Counted from the first letter of the stretch, positions 23,831 to 36,454 are shown. The stretch: 64,000 bases of DNA from Prosapia bicincta (GCA_036971475.1 JBAIZL010000001.1:285296925-285360924); one strand, 5' to 3'. Notes: a model not told the origin generated them from the letters alone. A program made the numbers and translations.

Positions 23831-23831
<1 letters not shown>
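21991..23831. other. AT-rich, low-repeat stretch, no gene recognised
   Basis: No supported exon, element or tandem repeat. It lies downstream of the last coding exon of the minus-strand gene and could include 3' flank or an extended 3' UTR, but nothing proves it. Confidence 0.4.

Positions 23832-23892
<61 letters not shown>
23832..23892. repeat. (TA)n microsatellite
   Basis: About 30 uninterrupted TA/AT dinucleotides. The surrounding open frame with an IYIYIY run is an artefact. Confidence 0.97.
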
Positions 23893-23895
<3 letters not shown>

Positions 23896-25638
23896 AATTT
23901 ATTGTTTAATTTTTTATGTTGAAAATAAATGTGTTTTTTATGATTACATTTTTATGTTGATAATTAAAGTTGTTAAAAACTTTAAACAAAGCGTTATAAC
24001 TTTATTAAGTAGTAATTTTACTTCTTTTACAATTATATAACATACTCTTGTAGAACATGTAGGCCTACATCTGCATTGCTTAACATACCAAGACACACAA
24101 ATGTTACAGTTATGTTTCCTTCGTCAGACGTAGTATTACAGGCTACATATTACGAAAGTGTCTCTGACATAAATAAAACAGCAAACACACAATACAACAG
24201 TACCAAATTTACAAAACATTTATAAAAAAAAGCTGCAATAGTTGTGATTGTCAGCATGCATACTATTGCTTAGCTTGTACCATAATTCGTAAGCATCACA
24301 TCCTATTAATGATGTGACGATTTCTGGGTTCACAATTTTAAAAGCAAACAAAACTTTACAAATGCTTAATATACTGTATAGAAATAATGACTTTAAGTTT
24401 AAATACACTGCGTTTTTACATATAACTATTAGTAATTAAAATTTAATTCATTTCCTAAATATCCTGTACACTCTAAACTTATTAAAATGGAAATATTATT
24501 AAAATACGTTTTTTTTGTTACACATAACGATTTAAATACGTTTGCAGCGACACTTCTGCATTAAGCTATATGTTGATGCTTTGGTTACATCTTAAAATAA
24601 CAGTTTTGCTGGCTAGCTGCTTATTAAGATATGTTATGAAACATCTATTTTTAAAGTTGTATTAATGTTCAAAGTATAAGCAAATAATAGGAAGAAAATA
24701 ATAAAGAAAAAGTAGAAATGACTTACAAATTTGTAAAAAAGTTTCAATTAAACAAATTATTATTTAACAACTATAAAATATATTGGCCTAATCAATATAT
24801 TAAAATAGTGATACAAAATTGTTTCAATTTATATTTTTCCCCAACATTTTCACAAATAAATGCGTCAGCATCTCCAGAAAAAACTATATCATTTAATATA
24901 TGATCTATATATATGTTTCTGTAACATTTTGTTACTAAACACAAAACCTTTTTTTAATGTAAACTTATTCTATATATTAAATTAATTTTGATTATTGCCA
25001 CCATTTCAGCAGTATGACACAGGTAAGGTCGCCTGATTTCCAAATTTGGATTATGCAGTTCGAAACCTGTTTTCTCTTTGGTTTTATTTTTCACTGTAAT
25101 GGTGCCCTCCTTTATTAAGTATTTCATTTCTTACAAACATATCTAAATAAATAGCAAATACAAAGCCAACATTGTTTAAAATAATACAATATTTTGACTA
25201 CGAAAACGAATCACAGTTTTACAAAAGAAATGTTTTCAGAGTTCTGACGAACAATAATTAACTGATATTGTTGGGCTTTATCACTACACCACACTTATTG
25301 TAGGACTAGTCTAGCATTAGTCTGCAAAACGATGATAGAAGCTCAGGAATTAAGATAACTAAAACAATGACTTGCATCAGTATTTATATAGTTTACACAG
25401 ACGCCTAAGTATGTCCAAGCAAAATTAGAATATGCAGTCTTACTATCACAGGACTAAACACGCAAAGTCTCACTTTCGAGTCTGACTGTACACGGCATAC
25501 AAAGAGAATTGTCACAGGCTTCCAGGAACATCAGCCCTTATCAGAAATACAGACTAGTTTTTCCATTATTGGGCACGGTTTTACCGACTTTTTAAATACT
25601 TTATACATGGCAAACATTTTTACCAACCCAATTTTTTT
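23893..25638. other. AT-rich; possible tRNA-like scrap near 25.0 kb
   Basis: No gene seen. At about 25020-25075 a T-arm-like phrase (gcagttcgaaacctg) follows a 40-base AT-rich spacer, as in tRNA-derived SINE heads, but the A box is poor. The short frames at 24220-24408 and 24718-24903 have no motif. Confidence 0.35.
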
Positions 25639-25644
25639 TTTATT
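25639..25644 (-). promoter_or_regulatory. Possible polyadenylation signal AATAAA for the FnIII/TM gene
   Basis: AATAAA on the minus strand, about 108 nt after the proposed stop codon at 25752. Such hexamers are common in AT-rich DNA, so this is only positional support. Confidence 0.3.
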
Positions 25645-25751
25645 ATTTTAAATTTTTTTATGATTACAACCTAAACTTAGCACCTTTTGAATTTGATCTT
25701 TTCATCGTCAGTTCTCTTTGTACACCTTAATCGCTATTGAGGACCGAAAGG

Positions 25752-25876
25752 TCACACGGGAGCGTCCGAAGTGGAAGGGACGTGCGTAGATTCACTGGAA
25801 GTACTGACTGGGAAGACTCGAGGACAGCGACTGGCCGCACTTTGGTCAGTAACCAAAGTCACCACAGGCGGGAACA
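25752..25876 (-). CDS. Terminal coding exon of FnIII/transmembrane protein gene
   Basis: A 3' splice site (tattgttgcag, with a ctaat branch-like word about 25 bases earlier) opens this exon in phase 1, exactly what the previous exon's end requires. The junction codon becomes GTG (Val). Forty further residues are open, with VFPPVVTLVTDQSAASRC at the start and a Ser/Thr/Pro-rich end (STSSESTHVPSTSDAPV), then TGA at 25752-25754. It lies about 950 bp downstream of the transmembrane exon and would complete a cytoplasmic tail of about 67 residues. The base composition is clearly richer in GC than its surroundings, as expected of an exon. A plus-strand frame over the same bases is a shadow. Confidence 0.7.
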
Positions 25877-26825
25877 CTGCAACAATACATTCACATTAGC
25901 TAAGGTAAAACATAGCTTCTCCGAACCTGACCTTATTACCCTGTTATCACAGAATACTATTTTTACAAATACAAAAGACGCCAAACAAACATTTACAAAC
26001 TTATTAAGTTAGGCCAATAGTTTTGACAAAAAAAAAGGAACAGTCTACTATTTCTGTAAAGGTAGCAACTGTATGTTTTGTTTGACATTCATCTTTGTAG
26101 AAATTACTGTTTTTCCAATAAAACTAATGTTTTTGTTATGGCTTTACATTACTTACCTAAATGCACTTTTCTCTATTTGAATTAACTAAACACATTGGCT
26201 ACAGTTAACTTTATAAGTAATATGCTATTTGTTTACTTCTTTCTCCACTAGTACATGAAGAATAAATACACAAGTAGTGGAAAATATAATATTCTCCTTG
26301 AATGAATCCTTATCAACAATTTCAGACTTTATAAATAACTTACCTCACCTTCAAAAAATTTTTTTTAATTTTTTTACTAAGAGCGATTCAATAGTGCCTT
26401 ACAGAATAAAAAAGATACAACTACAGATTTCTTAAATTAGATTTACTAATGGAGTTATATAATATAAACAGGCTTCTTATAAGGATTGACGTCACTAGAT
26501 CTATCCATAAATACCTAATATGAGCATATTACTGTGAGAGAAGTAACTATAGGAAAACTAACCTATAAAACGATTAATGATACTCCAACAGTTTAGTGCT
26601 TTTTTTGTTGTTACATTTATCTTTTTAACAAAAATTAATGAAATTAAAATATGTGCATATTCTAAATAATAATTAATTAACTTCTTTCCATCGACATCAG
26701 GTATTATAAGAAGTTTGGCATGACAACATAACCTAAAATTGCCACAGCATAATTATCAAGATTAAACCCCCACACAAAATAAATAATAGACTGTAGATTA
26801 TAATATAAATAATAGTTGAACTGAC
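25877..26825 (-). other. Intron, 949 bp
   Basis: Starts with GTCAGT (weak at the third base against GTRAGT) and ends TTGTTGCAG on the minus strand. AT-rich, with no repeats recognised. The boundaries are inferred from splice sites and frame. Confidence 0.65.
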
Positions 26826-27141
26826 CTCTCGATAGATTTGGCGTAAAAACTTCATCCTGGACCAGCTTACTGTGGCCAGGAGACGAAGGATAGCGCCGCC
26901 ACCTCCACGTCAGAGCTGCCAGTACCGCCAGGAAGACAACCACTGCCGCGCCGACACCGGCCACCAGCTCTAGGTGGGGCCTGGGCTTCACCGCTATCCG
27001 CCGTGGCGTGCCGTGTTGCGCCACATCACCAGCAGGTGGCGGTAGAGGTGTTTCGAACTCGACGGCCAGTGCTCGGTGAGTGTCCAGGACAAGTTCTTCA
27101 CTTTGGTCAGGGCGTTGCGAGTTATGGCTTACAAGTTCTAC
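26826..27141 (-). CDS. Exon with end of an FnIII domain, transmembrane helix and start of cytoplasmic tail
   Basis: The exon starts after a good 3' splice site (cctttctaaattctattacag with a cctaaac branch-like word), phase 0, and ends before GTCAGT in phase 1 (316 bp). Residues 1-20 (VELVSHN ... SEELVLDT) supply the F-G strands of the FnIII domain begun in the 61.4-kb exon. Residues 21-57 are a Pro-rich extracellular stalk. Residues 58-79 are a clear membrane helix (AGVGAAVVVFLAVLAALTW), followed by a basic stop-transfer (RWRRY). This makes a single-pass, N-out protein. The base composition is strongly richer in GC than the flanks. The family could be an anosmin-1/Kal-1-like or another FnIII adhesion protein; this is inferred from the FnIII wording, not proven. 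Confidence 0.8.
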
Positions 27142-27948
27142 CTGTAATAGAATTTAGAAAGGTTTAGGTTGAAATTCTCCTGTCTGGTGATTGACATCAA
27201 GATAACAATTTATTTGGATAAACAATTTGTTACCAATTTTTGTTTAATTCTTTTTAAAATGCATTTATAAATTTGTATTGCCGAAGACAAAAACCATTAC
27301 TGATAATAAAACGAATAAATTTTTTCAATGGCAAAAGTTGTTTTGGCTGTGGATTTATAGTGTTACATAACATTTCTGACTTGAAAAAATAATTTTTTTA
27401 TAACTATAGACAACGCTCGTAAAATAAGGAAAAAATAGACTTTAGGCGCAACCGCTTAACACTCGACGCGTGAAAACACTCGAATTTTTCAAACATAGCG
27501 TTTCAATTACTGTTTAATATAGCCTACATTCGAAATTAACGAGTCGTTAAATTAAAGAATAAAAAAAAGGAAGAGTCGAATTAAACGAATGAAAAATTAA
27601 TACATAATACATAAAACACATTATTCAGGTTTTCTATAAAATAATTGTACTGTATATATTCACTCACAAAATGTAAAACTTGTAAAATAAGTAGGCATTA
27701 ATTTTAACAAATTTTATATCCAATGTGAACGATATATTTTATATTTTGTTTGTATTTTGACAGATTACAGAAGCAATTTTTGGGAGGGCTGGATTGTAGA
27801 ATCTGATATTCTGGATTCATCTAGGAATGCAGACCTCTATAAGCCTTCAACTATTATTGCATTTAAAATAGTCTCAAAATGAATTAATCTCAAGCAGTAA
27901 TTCCTAAAGAATACACAGAGAACAGAAACATTACACAAAGAGGCAGGA

Positions 27949-28161
27949 GTGGAAGCACGCAATCAGCAGCTCAACTTGGCAAAGTTTATGAGTGGAAGCA
28001 CGCAATCAGCAGCTGAACTTGGCAAAGTTTAGGAATGGAAACATGCAATCAGCAGCTGAACTTGGCAAAGTTTAGGAGTGGAAGCACGCAATCAGCAGTT
28101 CAACTTGGCAAAGTTTAGGAGTGGAAGCACAAAATCAGCAGCTCAATTTGGCAAAGTTTAC
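27949..28161. repeat. Minisatellite, 43-bp unit, 5 copies
   Basis: Starts at 27949, 27992, 28035, 28078 and 28121; unit gtggaagcacgcaatcagca followed by gctgaacttggcaaagttta and a short linker. Confidence 0.93.
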
Positions 28162-28631
28162 TGGTTTGGGTGATGCCTAGGAAGTAGCTACCATAGGGGC
28201 TAGTGACTGAACATACGTCAACGAATACATACGCTAACAGTGTTTTGTTTCTGTTCATGGTGTTTAGGGGCAGCGATTTAATTGGAAAGGTTGCTAAACA
28301 CGTCCAGTGGCGGATCTAGAAAAATGTTTTGGGGTAGAGAGTGGAGAAGGGGTCTCCCGCATACAGAAACTATTGAGGAAATATCGTAGCTATAGTGTAA
28401 ACTCTAAGGGTTTTCTAATAGTTATAGGCCTACTCTGTGACATTAAACACTCGTTAAATAGTCTCCTTTATCTTGTATTTACAATAAAACTGCCTATTCA
28501 TTACATTGCGGGTGGACGAATTAATGATTATACTGTATTGCACTATTACGGCTATTAATATGGGAATCTTGCTGCTGTTCATGACGAGCTGGTTGTTAAC
28601 TAAAAGTTGTTAAATTGTTAACTTACACTTG

Positions 28632-28667
28632 AAGGAAACGTTTTCGTCTTACGACATCTTCAGCCTC
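28632..28667 (-). ncRNA. Hammerhead ribozyme motif, family A, minus arm
   Basis: Stem I GAGG with CCUU (one G-U pair), core CUGAAGA, stem II GUC-GUAA-GAC, GAA, AACGUU, U. All essential parts are present, with a slightly weakened stem I. Confidence 0.65.
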
Positions 28668-28790
28668 GTGCTGCAGTTGTGCTTCCTCGGTACCATTTTT
28701 CCGCACACACTCTTCGATCACATCACTTTTAACTTTTAAAAAAATTGTACCGAGGAAGCACAACTGCAGCATTCCTAGCGGCAAAAATAC

Positions 28791-28824
28791 TATGCTGAAG
28801 AAGTCGTAAGACGAAAACGTTTCC
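28791..28824 (+). ncRNA. Hammerhead ribozyme motif, family A, plus arm
   Basis: Core CUGAAGA (28795-28801), stem II GUC-GUAA-GAC, GAA and AACGUU are intact. Stem I is damaged: UAUG replaces CGAGG and leaves a single pair. Probably inactive. Confidence 0.55.
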
Positions 28825-29095
28825 TCCAAGTATAAGTTAACAATTTAACAACTTCTAGTTAAGAAAAAGTCTGGTCGCAAGTAATAGCAAAAGTGTAATA
28901 AGTAATTAATATGGGTTGTAAACATATATTTCTAATTAATCAGTAGGTATAAATCTGGGACTAACGGGTGTACGCAAACATAGGAAATGGCATTTTATTA
29001 TTTTTTTATAGTATTATTTTATAGTTTAAAAATTTTCACTCCCAAATTTTTTGGGCACTTGAGCAACAAATCGTCTCTCCTTAAATCCACCACTG

Positions 29096-30107
29096 ACCAC
29101 GTCATACCAATTTTTAATAGATTAAGTAATCATTTTATTTTGCACTTCAAAAAGAAAATTATTTGGTTAATATAGTTTACATTCAACAACCACTGAGATG
29201 AAATCAATTTTAGATCCAATTAGATCACTTTAATTAGTGATAGAATTTAAGATCTTCAGAAAATTCGAAATATGCTTATTTTTAGATTTCTAAACAAAAT
29301 AACTACCGCCTAAATAGCTTTAGAATGGTGTACAATACACCACTTTCCTTCACAGTAATCTTGGCTTGATAAGTCATCCCTTCTGGAAAATATCGTCCAG
29401 AATTCATATAGAAAGTTTACAAAGAAATTGGATGCGAGCGAGTTGTTAAATAAAACTTGACATAAAAGACGGAGCCGTATTATTGGATCCGCACACAGGA
29501 TCGGATTGAATAAAAGCGTCCCGGAGAACGTGTTCCTTGAGGAACTCACGTAGGCCTTCCTTTCCTTCGCCCCCTTCAAACTTGATATTATTTACTCGTA
29601 GGGTAAACATAAAAGGGCGTCTTGATTGGGTGGAATTAGATTTTCTCCAAGTGTCAGTTGATCTGTCAATAGAAAAGGCCCGTGATCAACTTTTGTTCGG
29701 CTCAGGAATTCGAGTTCTACGAAAACACATGATTTCCCAATCCTTCAAATTCTTTAGTCGTGTTTATCTTTCTACTGTAAAATATATCACGATAGCTGGT
29801 TTCCTTTTGATTTTTGACGCGTAAATGCAGAAAAAAAACTGTTGGAAACAAATTTAAAAAAGGTGTCAAAATGTATATTGTAATTTTGGAATTAACACAA
29901 ATCATAGTATTTATATATAGCGATACTATTCAGAAAATAATTGCAGTATAGAATTCTTGTAGACAAGCCATTTCGTTTGTTAATACAAAATTGTAGACTG
30001 TATCAAATTTTGAACTAGTAAATTATAATTAAATAAAATAACCTCACTTTCCACTAACAATTTGATCCCTATAATTATAAACAAAAAAAGTTTGAATTCT
30101 TAATAAT
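29096..30107. other. Nothing recognised
   Basis: Two overlapping antisense open frames near 29310-29824 carry no motif; intronic. Confidence 0.4.
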
Positions 30108-30500
30108 GCTCACGTTCTTTTTTCAATTCCTTTTTCTAGTTCACACTCTCCCTAAATATATTTATAAATCTTGTTCATATTTTCAATCGTTAATAAAATA
30201 CTTTTCATTCGTCCACTCAGCTTCAAATAGATTTTTTTAACTGCTACTGGATGTCAATACAGTATTTTTTTCAAATATTAGTTCATTAATTAAATTTAAT
30301 AATGAATTAATTTGTTTTATATGGGAAAGCATTTCACAAAAGGGACAAGGTATGGAATAAAGTTATTTCGTCCCATTTGACTAAAAATAGTCACAACATA
30401 AGATTTCATAAAACTGCTGTTTTAAAGCATAAGTTATGTTCCTATAAATTTTTTTTGGGTTATGTTACGTCAACTATTATTTTCAAAATTTCACATAAAA
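30108..30500 (+). repeat. Dispersed repeat R1, copy b
   Basis: Begins with ttcaattcctttttctagtt and cacactctccctaaata; later carries caatcgttaataaaatactt and aagatttcataaaactgctg. Same order as copy a at 10.65 kb. Confidence 0.75.
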
Positions 30501-31827
30501 AACCAGCGTTTCCTATTTTGAATCGAAATGCTTTGATATTTTCTACATCACATTTCCAAATTTGGAAAGATTTATGGACAAAAACAATGACAAATTCATA
30601 CAAATATTGATTTCATAATGTGAATAATATGTTTAGTTAATTTTTTTAAATACTACTGTTTTTTCAAACTTAATAAACCCAATAAAATAATGCACAAGAA
30701 CAAAGGTCTTTTAGTTTGTTTTGAAACAGCCAGGAAAATACACAATTTATCAATCAGTTATTTTCTGCAGATTTAGTAATGAATACAAAGAAAATAGAAA
30801 TTATTAAAACTAAAGTTGAAATTAAAATGGAGTAAAAAAAGAACTCAAAGTAATCAAATATATGCAGAGAAATATTTTCGTGAGCGATAAAAAATGAAAA
30901 CATTTACTTTACTGAATCTGCAGAAGTAGAGCGTAAGATTGTCTTGAGGAATCTACAGAGCGATAACAGTTTGGTTTTAATGATTCTTTCTGGAAAGGAT
31001 TCAGTTATTAAGTTATTTCAAAGATCCTTCATGTATAATTGGAGAGTGCATAGATGAAGAAGAGTTTGCTACGACCTTTAAAGTAAGATAAAAACTGAAG
31101 TTTTAATGCTCCTGGCTGAGATGTTGAAGTAGGAAGGCAAGAAAGACTTGCTCTCTAAAAGGTGATACAAATTAGACAAATAAGGTTACCTCCTTTTACA
31201 GATGCCAACCCGCAGAACCTGTCTTAATAAGGTAATCAAAGAATCCTGGTTTCGATGAAATCCTGGCTTGGATGTGACAAATGCTTTAAACGGGAGAATC
31301 CAAACTCGATCTGACGCGACTTCATGGGTGGGACAGAGGGCAATAGTGGTTTGAAAATGTGGAAGAATCACAACCAGTATTAATTTGATAAGCTTATCAT
31401 GGTTATGTTGGAGTTAGTACGGCCATGTCCCACCAGGCGTTGGTAAGAGCGCTGCGGGATCTCGTCAATGATTCATAACCAACTGGGATTGTTTTGTAAT
31501 CAGGGACGTCCAATTAAATCGCCCCCCTCCCTTCACTGCCTGTTTTTATTTATGTGTTGAATGCTCTATCAAGGGTCAGTCGCCGGGGTCAGGTCTAAAG
31601 AACAAGTGTCTTCTCCGACTACTACAAAGTTTTTTACCCTCTGACCTCTTTGTCTATCAGCTGTTGGTTGATAAATCAAGACGGCATTTTTTCGGTGGTT
31701 TTATGAATCGTTAATTTTTATTGAGCTGTATTTTTAGGAAGTTTAATAAAAAAACTAAAGAATTAAGCCCGTTTTATATAATAATGAAAAATATTTTGAC
31801 ATTTTTTTAAATCACGTACATAAATGT
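30501..31827. other. Nothing recognised
   Basis: No supported gene. A GC-richer patch at 31400-31640 contains a run of C (gcccccctccc) but no motif. Confidence 0.4.
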
Positions 31828-31946
31828 AAACGACATAAATGTTTTGTAAAAATGCATCGTAGACAAATGTTTTGTAAAAATGTACCGTAGACATAAATGT
31901 TTTGTAAAAATGTACCGCAGACATAAATGTTTTGTAAAAATGTACC
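31828..31946. repeat. Short tandem repeat, 30-bp unit, 4 copies
   Basis: Unit agacataaatgttttgtaaa followed by aatgtaccgt. Because 30 is a multiple of 3, the antisense frame shows a 10-residue peptide repeat (VHFYKTFMSA); this is an artefact. Confidence 0.9.
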
Positions 31947-32654
31947 AAAGTTATATTTACAATATTTGTATTTTTATTTTGTGCTTTCATCTGTTTTTTC
32001 CATTTACCCTCTCTCAAGTTCGGTTCAAAATATAACTGAACAATTTCGAAAATAATATTACTCATTTAGATACAATTTAAATGACTTTTAAACCTATAAA
32101 GTCAGTAAACTTTATTTTAGTTCAGTAAACTGGTTTAGGCTTTACGGAAAAATATTTTGTCTGTATTTATAGTTTGTTTCATAAATATTTAAATCGGTAA
32201 GATACAATAAAATTTACATTTTACGGAATTTATTCATCTACAGTGAACAATGTCTGGAATTATATATAATCAAGTAGACGGGCATTTTCAAAAACATGTA
32301 AAATTGAAGGACGGAGGAGGGGTACACTTTGTAAGGCAAACGTTCATTATACTGATGTACATGTCGGTGTTTTTTATGCATAAAATATTGAAAATAAAAG
32401 GGGTGATGAGAGCGCTACGGGCGGAGGACGCTCCAACGACTGTAACAACAAAATGCATTTACAAAAGTGCTTTGAACTTTAGCCGTCTAGTCAATATTTG
32501 CTGTCAGTCTTGTTACAATAAAATATACAACGGATTAAATATCGCCGGCTTATGTAAACAGATTAACAAGAATAATTGTTGTGAAGCTAAAGTTTACTAC
32601 CCAATTTAAAGTTCTGATGTTTAATAGGTGTAACAAACATAATGGTTAGAAATA
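31947..32654. other. Nothing recognised
   Basis: The plus frame at 32250-32609 (119 codons) is the longest here; it has no recognised domain and biased AT-rich composition. I do not call it a gene. Confidence 0.35.
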
Positions 32655-32950
32655 ATTACTGATCTTCTTTTCTTCAATTCCTACTATTAGTTCACACTCT
32701 CCCTATAGGCTTACATCTACGTATTTACATATATATTTTTCAAACTTCCAATTGTTAATAAAATACCTTTTATTCATCCACCTAAGTTGAAATACATATT
32801 TATTTATCTTGTAGTGATAACAATTAATGTTCATAACTTTTTAAAAAAATATAAATTCATTATTTAAATTTACTTAATTAATGGTAATAATTATTTGGCT
32901 TTATTTTGTCACTTAATATCGTGATTCTGTTATATGCATATACGTATTTA
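32655..32950 (+). repeat. Dispersed repeat R1, copy c (truncated)
   Basis: Shares tcaattcctactattagttc, aaacttccaattgttaataa and ttttattcatccacctaag with copies a and b, then loses similarity. Confidence 0.7.
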
Positions 32951-33929
32951 TATTAATTGTAATAATTTAATAAAAAGTAACTAAATTACAATATTTCTTT
33001 GTTGACCAGAGTGGGAATTTTAATTTTTTTTAAATTAATATTGAGTTAGTGGTAAACTACAGTGGCGCTATTAAAATTCTTCTCTAATGCCGCTGGTGTT
33101 CGTAAATAAAATGGATAATTGACATTTATAATCAAAGGTGGTATTTATATTATTTTGTTTGTATTTAGGCCGAGTAAAGGAAAGTTTGTTCCAGCGAATT
33201 CCTAAAGCCCTCTGAAGGTTTAACAATAGATATTCACTAATGTTTGAAGGGAAACGAAAAGTTTTGAAGTTAGGAAGAAATTGTATGTGCTGCGTCTGGA
33301 AAGGATCACGAGGGAATAAAGCTGGCTCGTCGTTAAGATAGCACCCTGAGGATGATCCGAACTGTACCAGAAAGGAAGATACATCCATTAGAGAACAGAT
33401 GAAGGTCAGCTGGAGCTGTAAGGAGAGTTTGACTAAAGGCTTAGTTAAGATTATTCTGGTAGATAAGGCAGCCTCTCTTATCTGATAATGTCAGAGCATG
33501 TGACTAAAATGCTGAGGTTCTCGCTGTTAACGATGCTACGATTTTTAGTCGAAAAAAGGAACAAAACGAATCTCATAAGAACAAATCACGATTTTTTCCC
33601 TGGCGGAAAAGCAAATACGACTATCATCGCCTAAACACAGAACACCTAAACCTTAACCTACTAATCTAGAACTAGATAATCTAAATATCTAAACACTATT
33701 ACCTAACACTACTACTACTTTCAAAACTAGGACTAAACAGTTATACTGGGTTGCTTGAAGTAAAAACATTAAACTAAGAATTAACCCTAACTTAGAGTAA
33801 CTGAAACTAAACAAAATGAAGATGGCGTAGGAAGGTAGTAACAAGGTCAATGGGTTAGGTATCGTCGTTAGAGTAGTAAAAAAATATAAAACAACATAAA
33901 CAACAACAAAATTTAATTCCTATTTATGT
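32951..33929. other. Nothing recognised
   Basis: The minus frame 33071-33388 has no domain. The stretch 33640-33740 is rich in ctaa-like words (cctaaaccttaacctactaa), but they are not a regular array. Confidence 0.4.
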
Positions 33930-34345
33930 TACAAAAAAAAACAATTTTATTCGAGTTACTTTCATTAAGTAATTGAAATTAATATAAATAAAGTAACAAA
34001 ACCTATGCGCTAAAACAGCTGTTTTACCACATAACCTATAACCTAAATCAGCTGTTTTATGAAATCATATATTATCACTTATTTCAAGTCAAATAGGACA
34101 AAATAACTGTATTGCATACCTCGCCCCTTTATTTTGAAAAGTTTTTATGACATATAAAACTAAAATTAATTCATTAAATATAATCGAGGAATTAATTTTT
34201 TAAAATACTGTATTAACGTCAACTGTCATTCACTACAAGTTTAAGACAATGCATTTGCACTTGGAGTGGATGAATAACAAGTATTTTATTAACGATTGAA
34301 AAAGATGTATATAGGAAGAACGCGAGCTATTAGAAGGAAGTGAAA
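33930..34345 (-). repeat. Dispersed repeat R1, copy d, inverted
   Basis: Reverse complement of copy a: contains aaaacagctgttttaccaca, aacctataacctaaatcagc and, at the far end, caagtattttattaacgatt. This gives R1 in both orientations inside one intron. Confidence 0.75.
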
Positions 34346-36441
34346 ATAAACTGAAAAAGAATGTGTAACTAACTATAGATAATTATGGAAAAAGCCCCGA
34401 ATATTTAAAAATATCATAGAATTCGTTGAGTTTAGTGGACAAAAGACGTTGATCTTAAGAAATAACACAGAAGAAAACACAGTTGAAAATTACTGAAAAA
34501 TTCACACCAAGAGAACGGCTCGTAGTTTATTTGTATGTGTTCTTATATGTGTCACATCGTACTAAAGGGAAATGGTTATTGTATTTGCTCCAACTTTAAA
34601 GATACAAAATTAATAACGACATCATTGCAAGATATACCAAATATGTAAATTACATATCCCCCCCCCAAAAAAAACGGATAGTAATTTGGTTTACAACAGA
34701 TAGAAACTTTTACAAAATGGGCGAAGCAATGTTTTTTTTCACTCCAAATTCGGAGTCCATAACAAGGACGAGATAAAAAATACCGTCGGTGTGAAATCCG
34801 GATAGCTCGGTACAACACTGTTACAGAACAGTAGCAGTCGCGCGATTCATATCACGCGAATATTTTAACATTATCCTGTGGGAACACGGGACGGCTCCAT
34901 TAAAATCAAGGAATTTTCTATCGTCATTTTATTTACATAAATAAATTGGAAAAAATAATGTTATTTTTGTGAAGAATTTTCCATTTTAATATTTGAATAA
35001 TAAATGCTATAATTATTTATCTGTTATGCACCTATCATTGTAAAAAATGTGGGAATCTGACACAAACAAAACTAAAAAAAAATGGGAAGTATTAACTTTA
35101 GGCGTTGTATATTTAATGTGCCACTGACAGATTACACTTAATAAATGAAAATAACTACCTATTTGTGTGTAAGCTATATTTATTATTTTAATTTTTTTAT
35201 ATGAACAATGGTAAAAAGGGAGAAATTTTAACATAAAAACGGACAATATTGGTGGGATAGAACGAAACGCATTGGTCTATGAATATGTAGGGACGAGGAT
35301 GTGATAAATATAAAGAACAGAGCGCCAGAACTGTTATTATCGGTGTAAACCACATAGCACTGAAAGTGGTTACCAGTTCTACTTGTCCGATACTACTGCA
35401 GCTTGATTAAAAGCAAACAAGGCAATAAAACCCACAGACATGATATGTGGCCTAACGTTGGGTGACCGCTGGCTCATTATTCAAATTTAATAAAAAAAAA
35501 GAGAAGAAAAATGTGTTGCGAGGCAGGTGGCGACATCTGTGAGATAGTTAAATAAACTTGGTCGGGGAAAGCAATTCCGTGCTGAACTATATTGCCGGGG
35601 TTGTAGGTGGTGAAAAACGCCCAATCTATTTTTATAACCGCAAAAACATTGGACGGAAAGAAAATTGAAAAAATATCCATCCCTCGCATTTACGTTTACA
35701 GTAGGGATCTGCATACATTGTGGCGTAATTGTGCAAACGTTCAACCATTCTTTTAAAGCGATTCTTTAAATTACGCGACGGTTCCATCAGAGTTTCTCTT
35801 GCGCGTATTTGAGTTTGTCGTATGTGAGCGTAAACCTTTTCCTGCCCTTATCAAACTACTTGTAACAAGGGGGCGTAACTTGGAAACTTTTGTCAGGGGA
35901 AACACCCTCCGGTTGTGCTGAATTTAAGATTTCTTTCTCTTTATTTTAGAAACAAAAACAGCAGTAATATTTTATTGCCTCGTATGTTTATGTTTCCACT
36001 TGTCAAGAATACGTAATATAAGCGGCAACTAATGCTACCTTTTATACGCCTTTCGTTTCTTCTCCGATTAATGTCTCATGGACATTGGTTATCTGTTGTT
36101 TAATAACAAGAAAAATGTAAGAGTTAAAATGTAATAAATCAAAACAATAAGGGTTATTAGTCACTAAATAAAGGCAAATTGTATTAATGGCATAAAATTA
36201 GAAAATAATTATGCCAATTTTTATAGATTTTTATATCTTCCTTTAAATCTTGTGAAGGTTTTTTTTTATTAATAATTCGATCTGTACTATTTCCGTAAGG
36301 TTGGAAGACGGTAGAGCCGCGGGAATGTTAGCAGTTCTGAAACACAAAATGCCGTTTTAACTCTGTGAACTTCTATCACATACTGAGAAAGAGGAAATCG
36401 TGATACATAACTATAGGGTACCCCTTCGTTCCATTCTCGCA
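34346..36441. other. Nothing recognised
   Basis: Several short minus-strand frames (34576-34818, 35013-35246, 35477-35744) have no motif. A short C run and A run occur at 34661-34677. Confidence 0.4.
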
Positions 36442-36454
36442 GTGTGTGTGTGTG

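Larger units (their letters stand above)
28567..28895. mobile_element. Inverted pair of Penelope-like family A terminal repeats, nested in the hAT-like element
   Basis: A minus-oriented end (28567-28700) and a plus-oriented end (about 28710-28895) share gcacaactgcag, cgtaagacgaaaacgtttcc and aagttaacaatttaacaact, making a hairpin of about 130-bp arms. Both match family A at 18.6-20.1 kb, including the ggtcgcaagtaatagcaaaa tail and the agctcgtcatgaacagc phrase also found at 20045. Only a few codons of the ORF end (CGAAGAG-like, SHI/DHI region) remain. Confidence 0.8.
28305..29095. mobile_element. hAT-like non-autonomous element with 8-bp target duplication
   Basis: The left end starts CAGTGGCGGATCTAG. 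The right end, read inverted, is CAGTGGTGGATTTAAGG, so the two tips are inverted repeats. CAGTGGCGGATCYAG-type tips are familiar from hAT elements. The flanking octamers aacacgtc (28297-28304) and accacgtc (29096-29103) match at seven of eight positions, consistent with the 8-bp target duplication of hAT transposition. No transposase is seen; the interior holds a Penelope-derived hairpin insertion at 28567-28895. Confidence 0.7.

Noticed and set aside
25737..26012. Plus-strand frame of 91 codons over the GC-rich patch
   Set aside because: It is antisense to the minus-strand terminal exon, whose phase, splice site and stop fit the gene; the plus frame has no motif.
31400..31500. tRNA-like or SINE head (tggtaagagcgctgcggg)
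   Set aside because: No B-box-like partner at the expected distance and no tail.
32250..32609. 119-codon plus-strand open frame
   Set aside because: No domain, no homology I recognise, AT-driven composition, intronic position; chance frame.
33640..33740. Interstitial telomeric repeat (ccta-rich words)
   Set aside because: The words are irregular and not a (CCTAA)n array.
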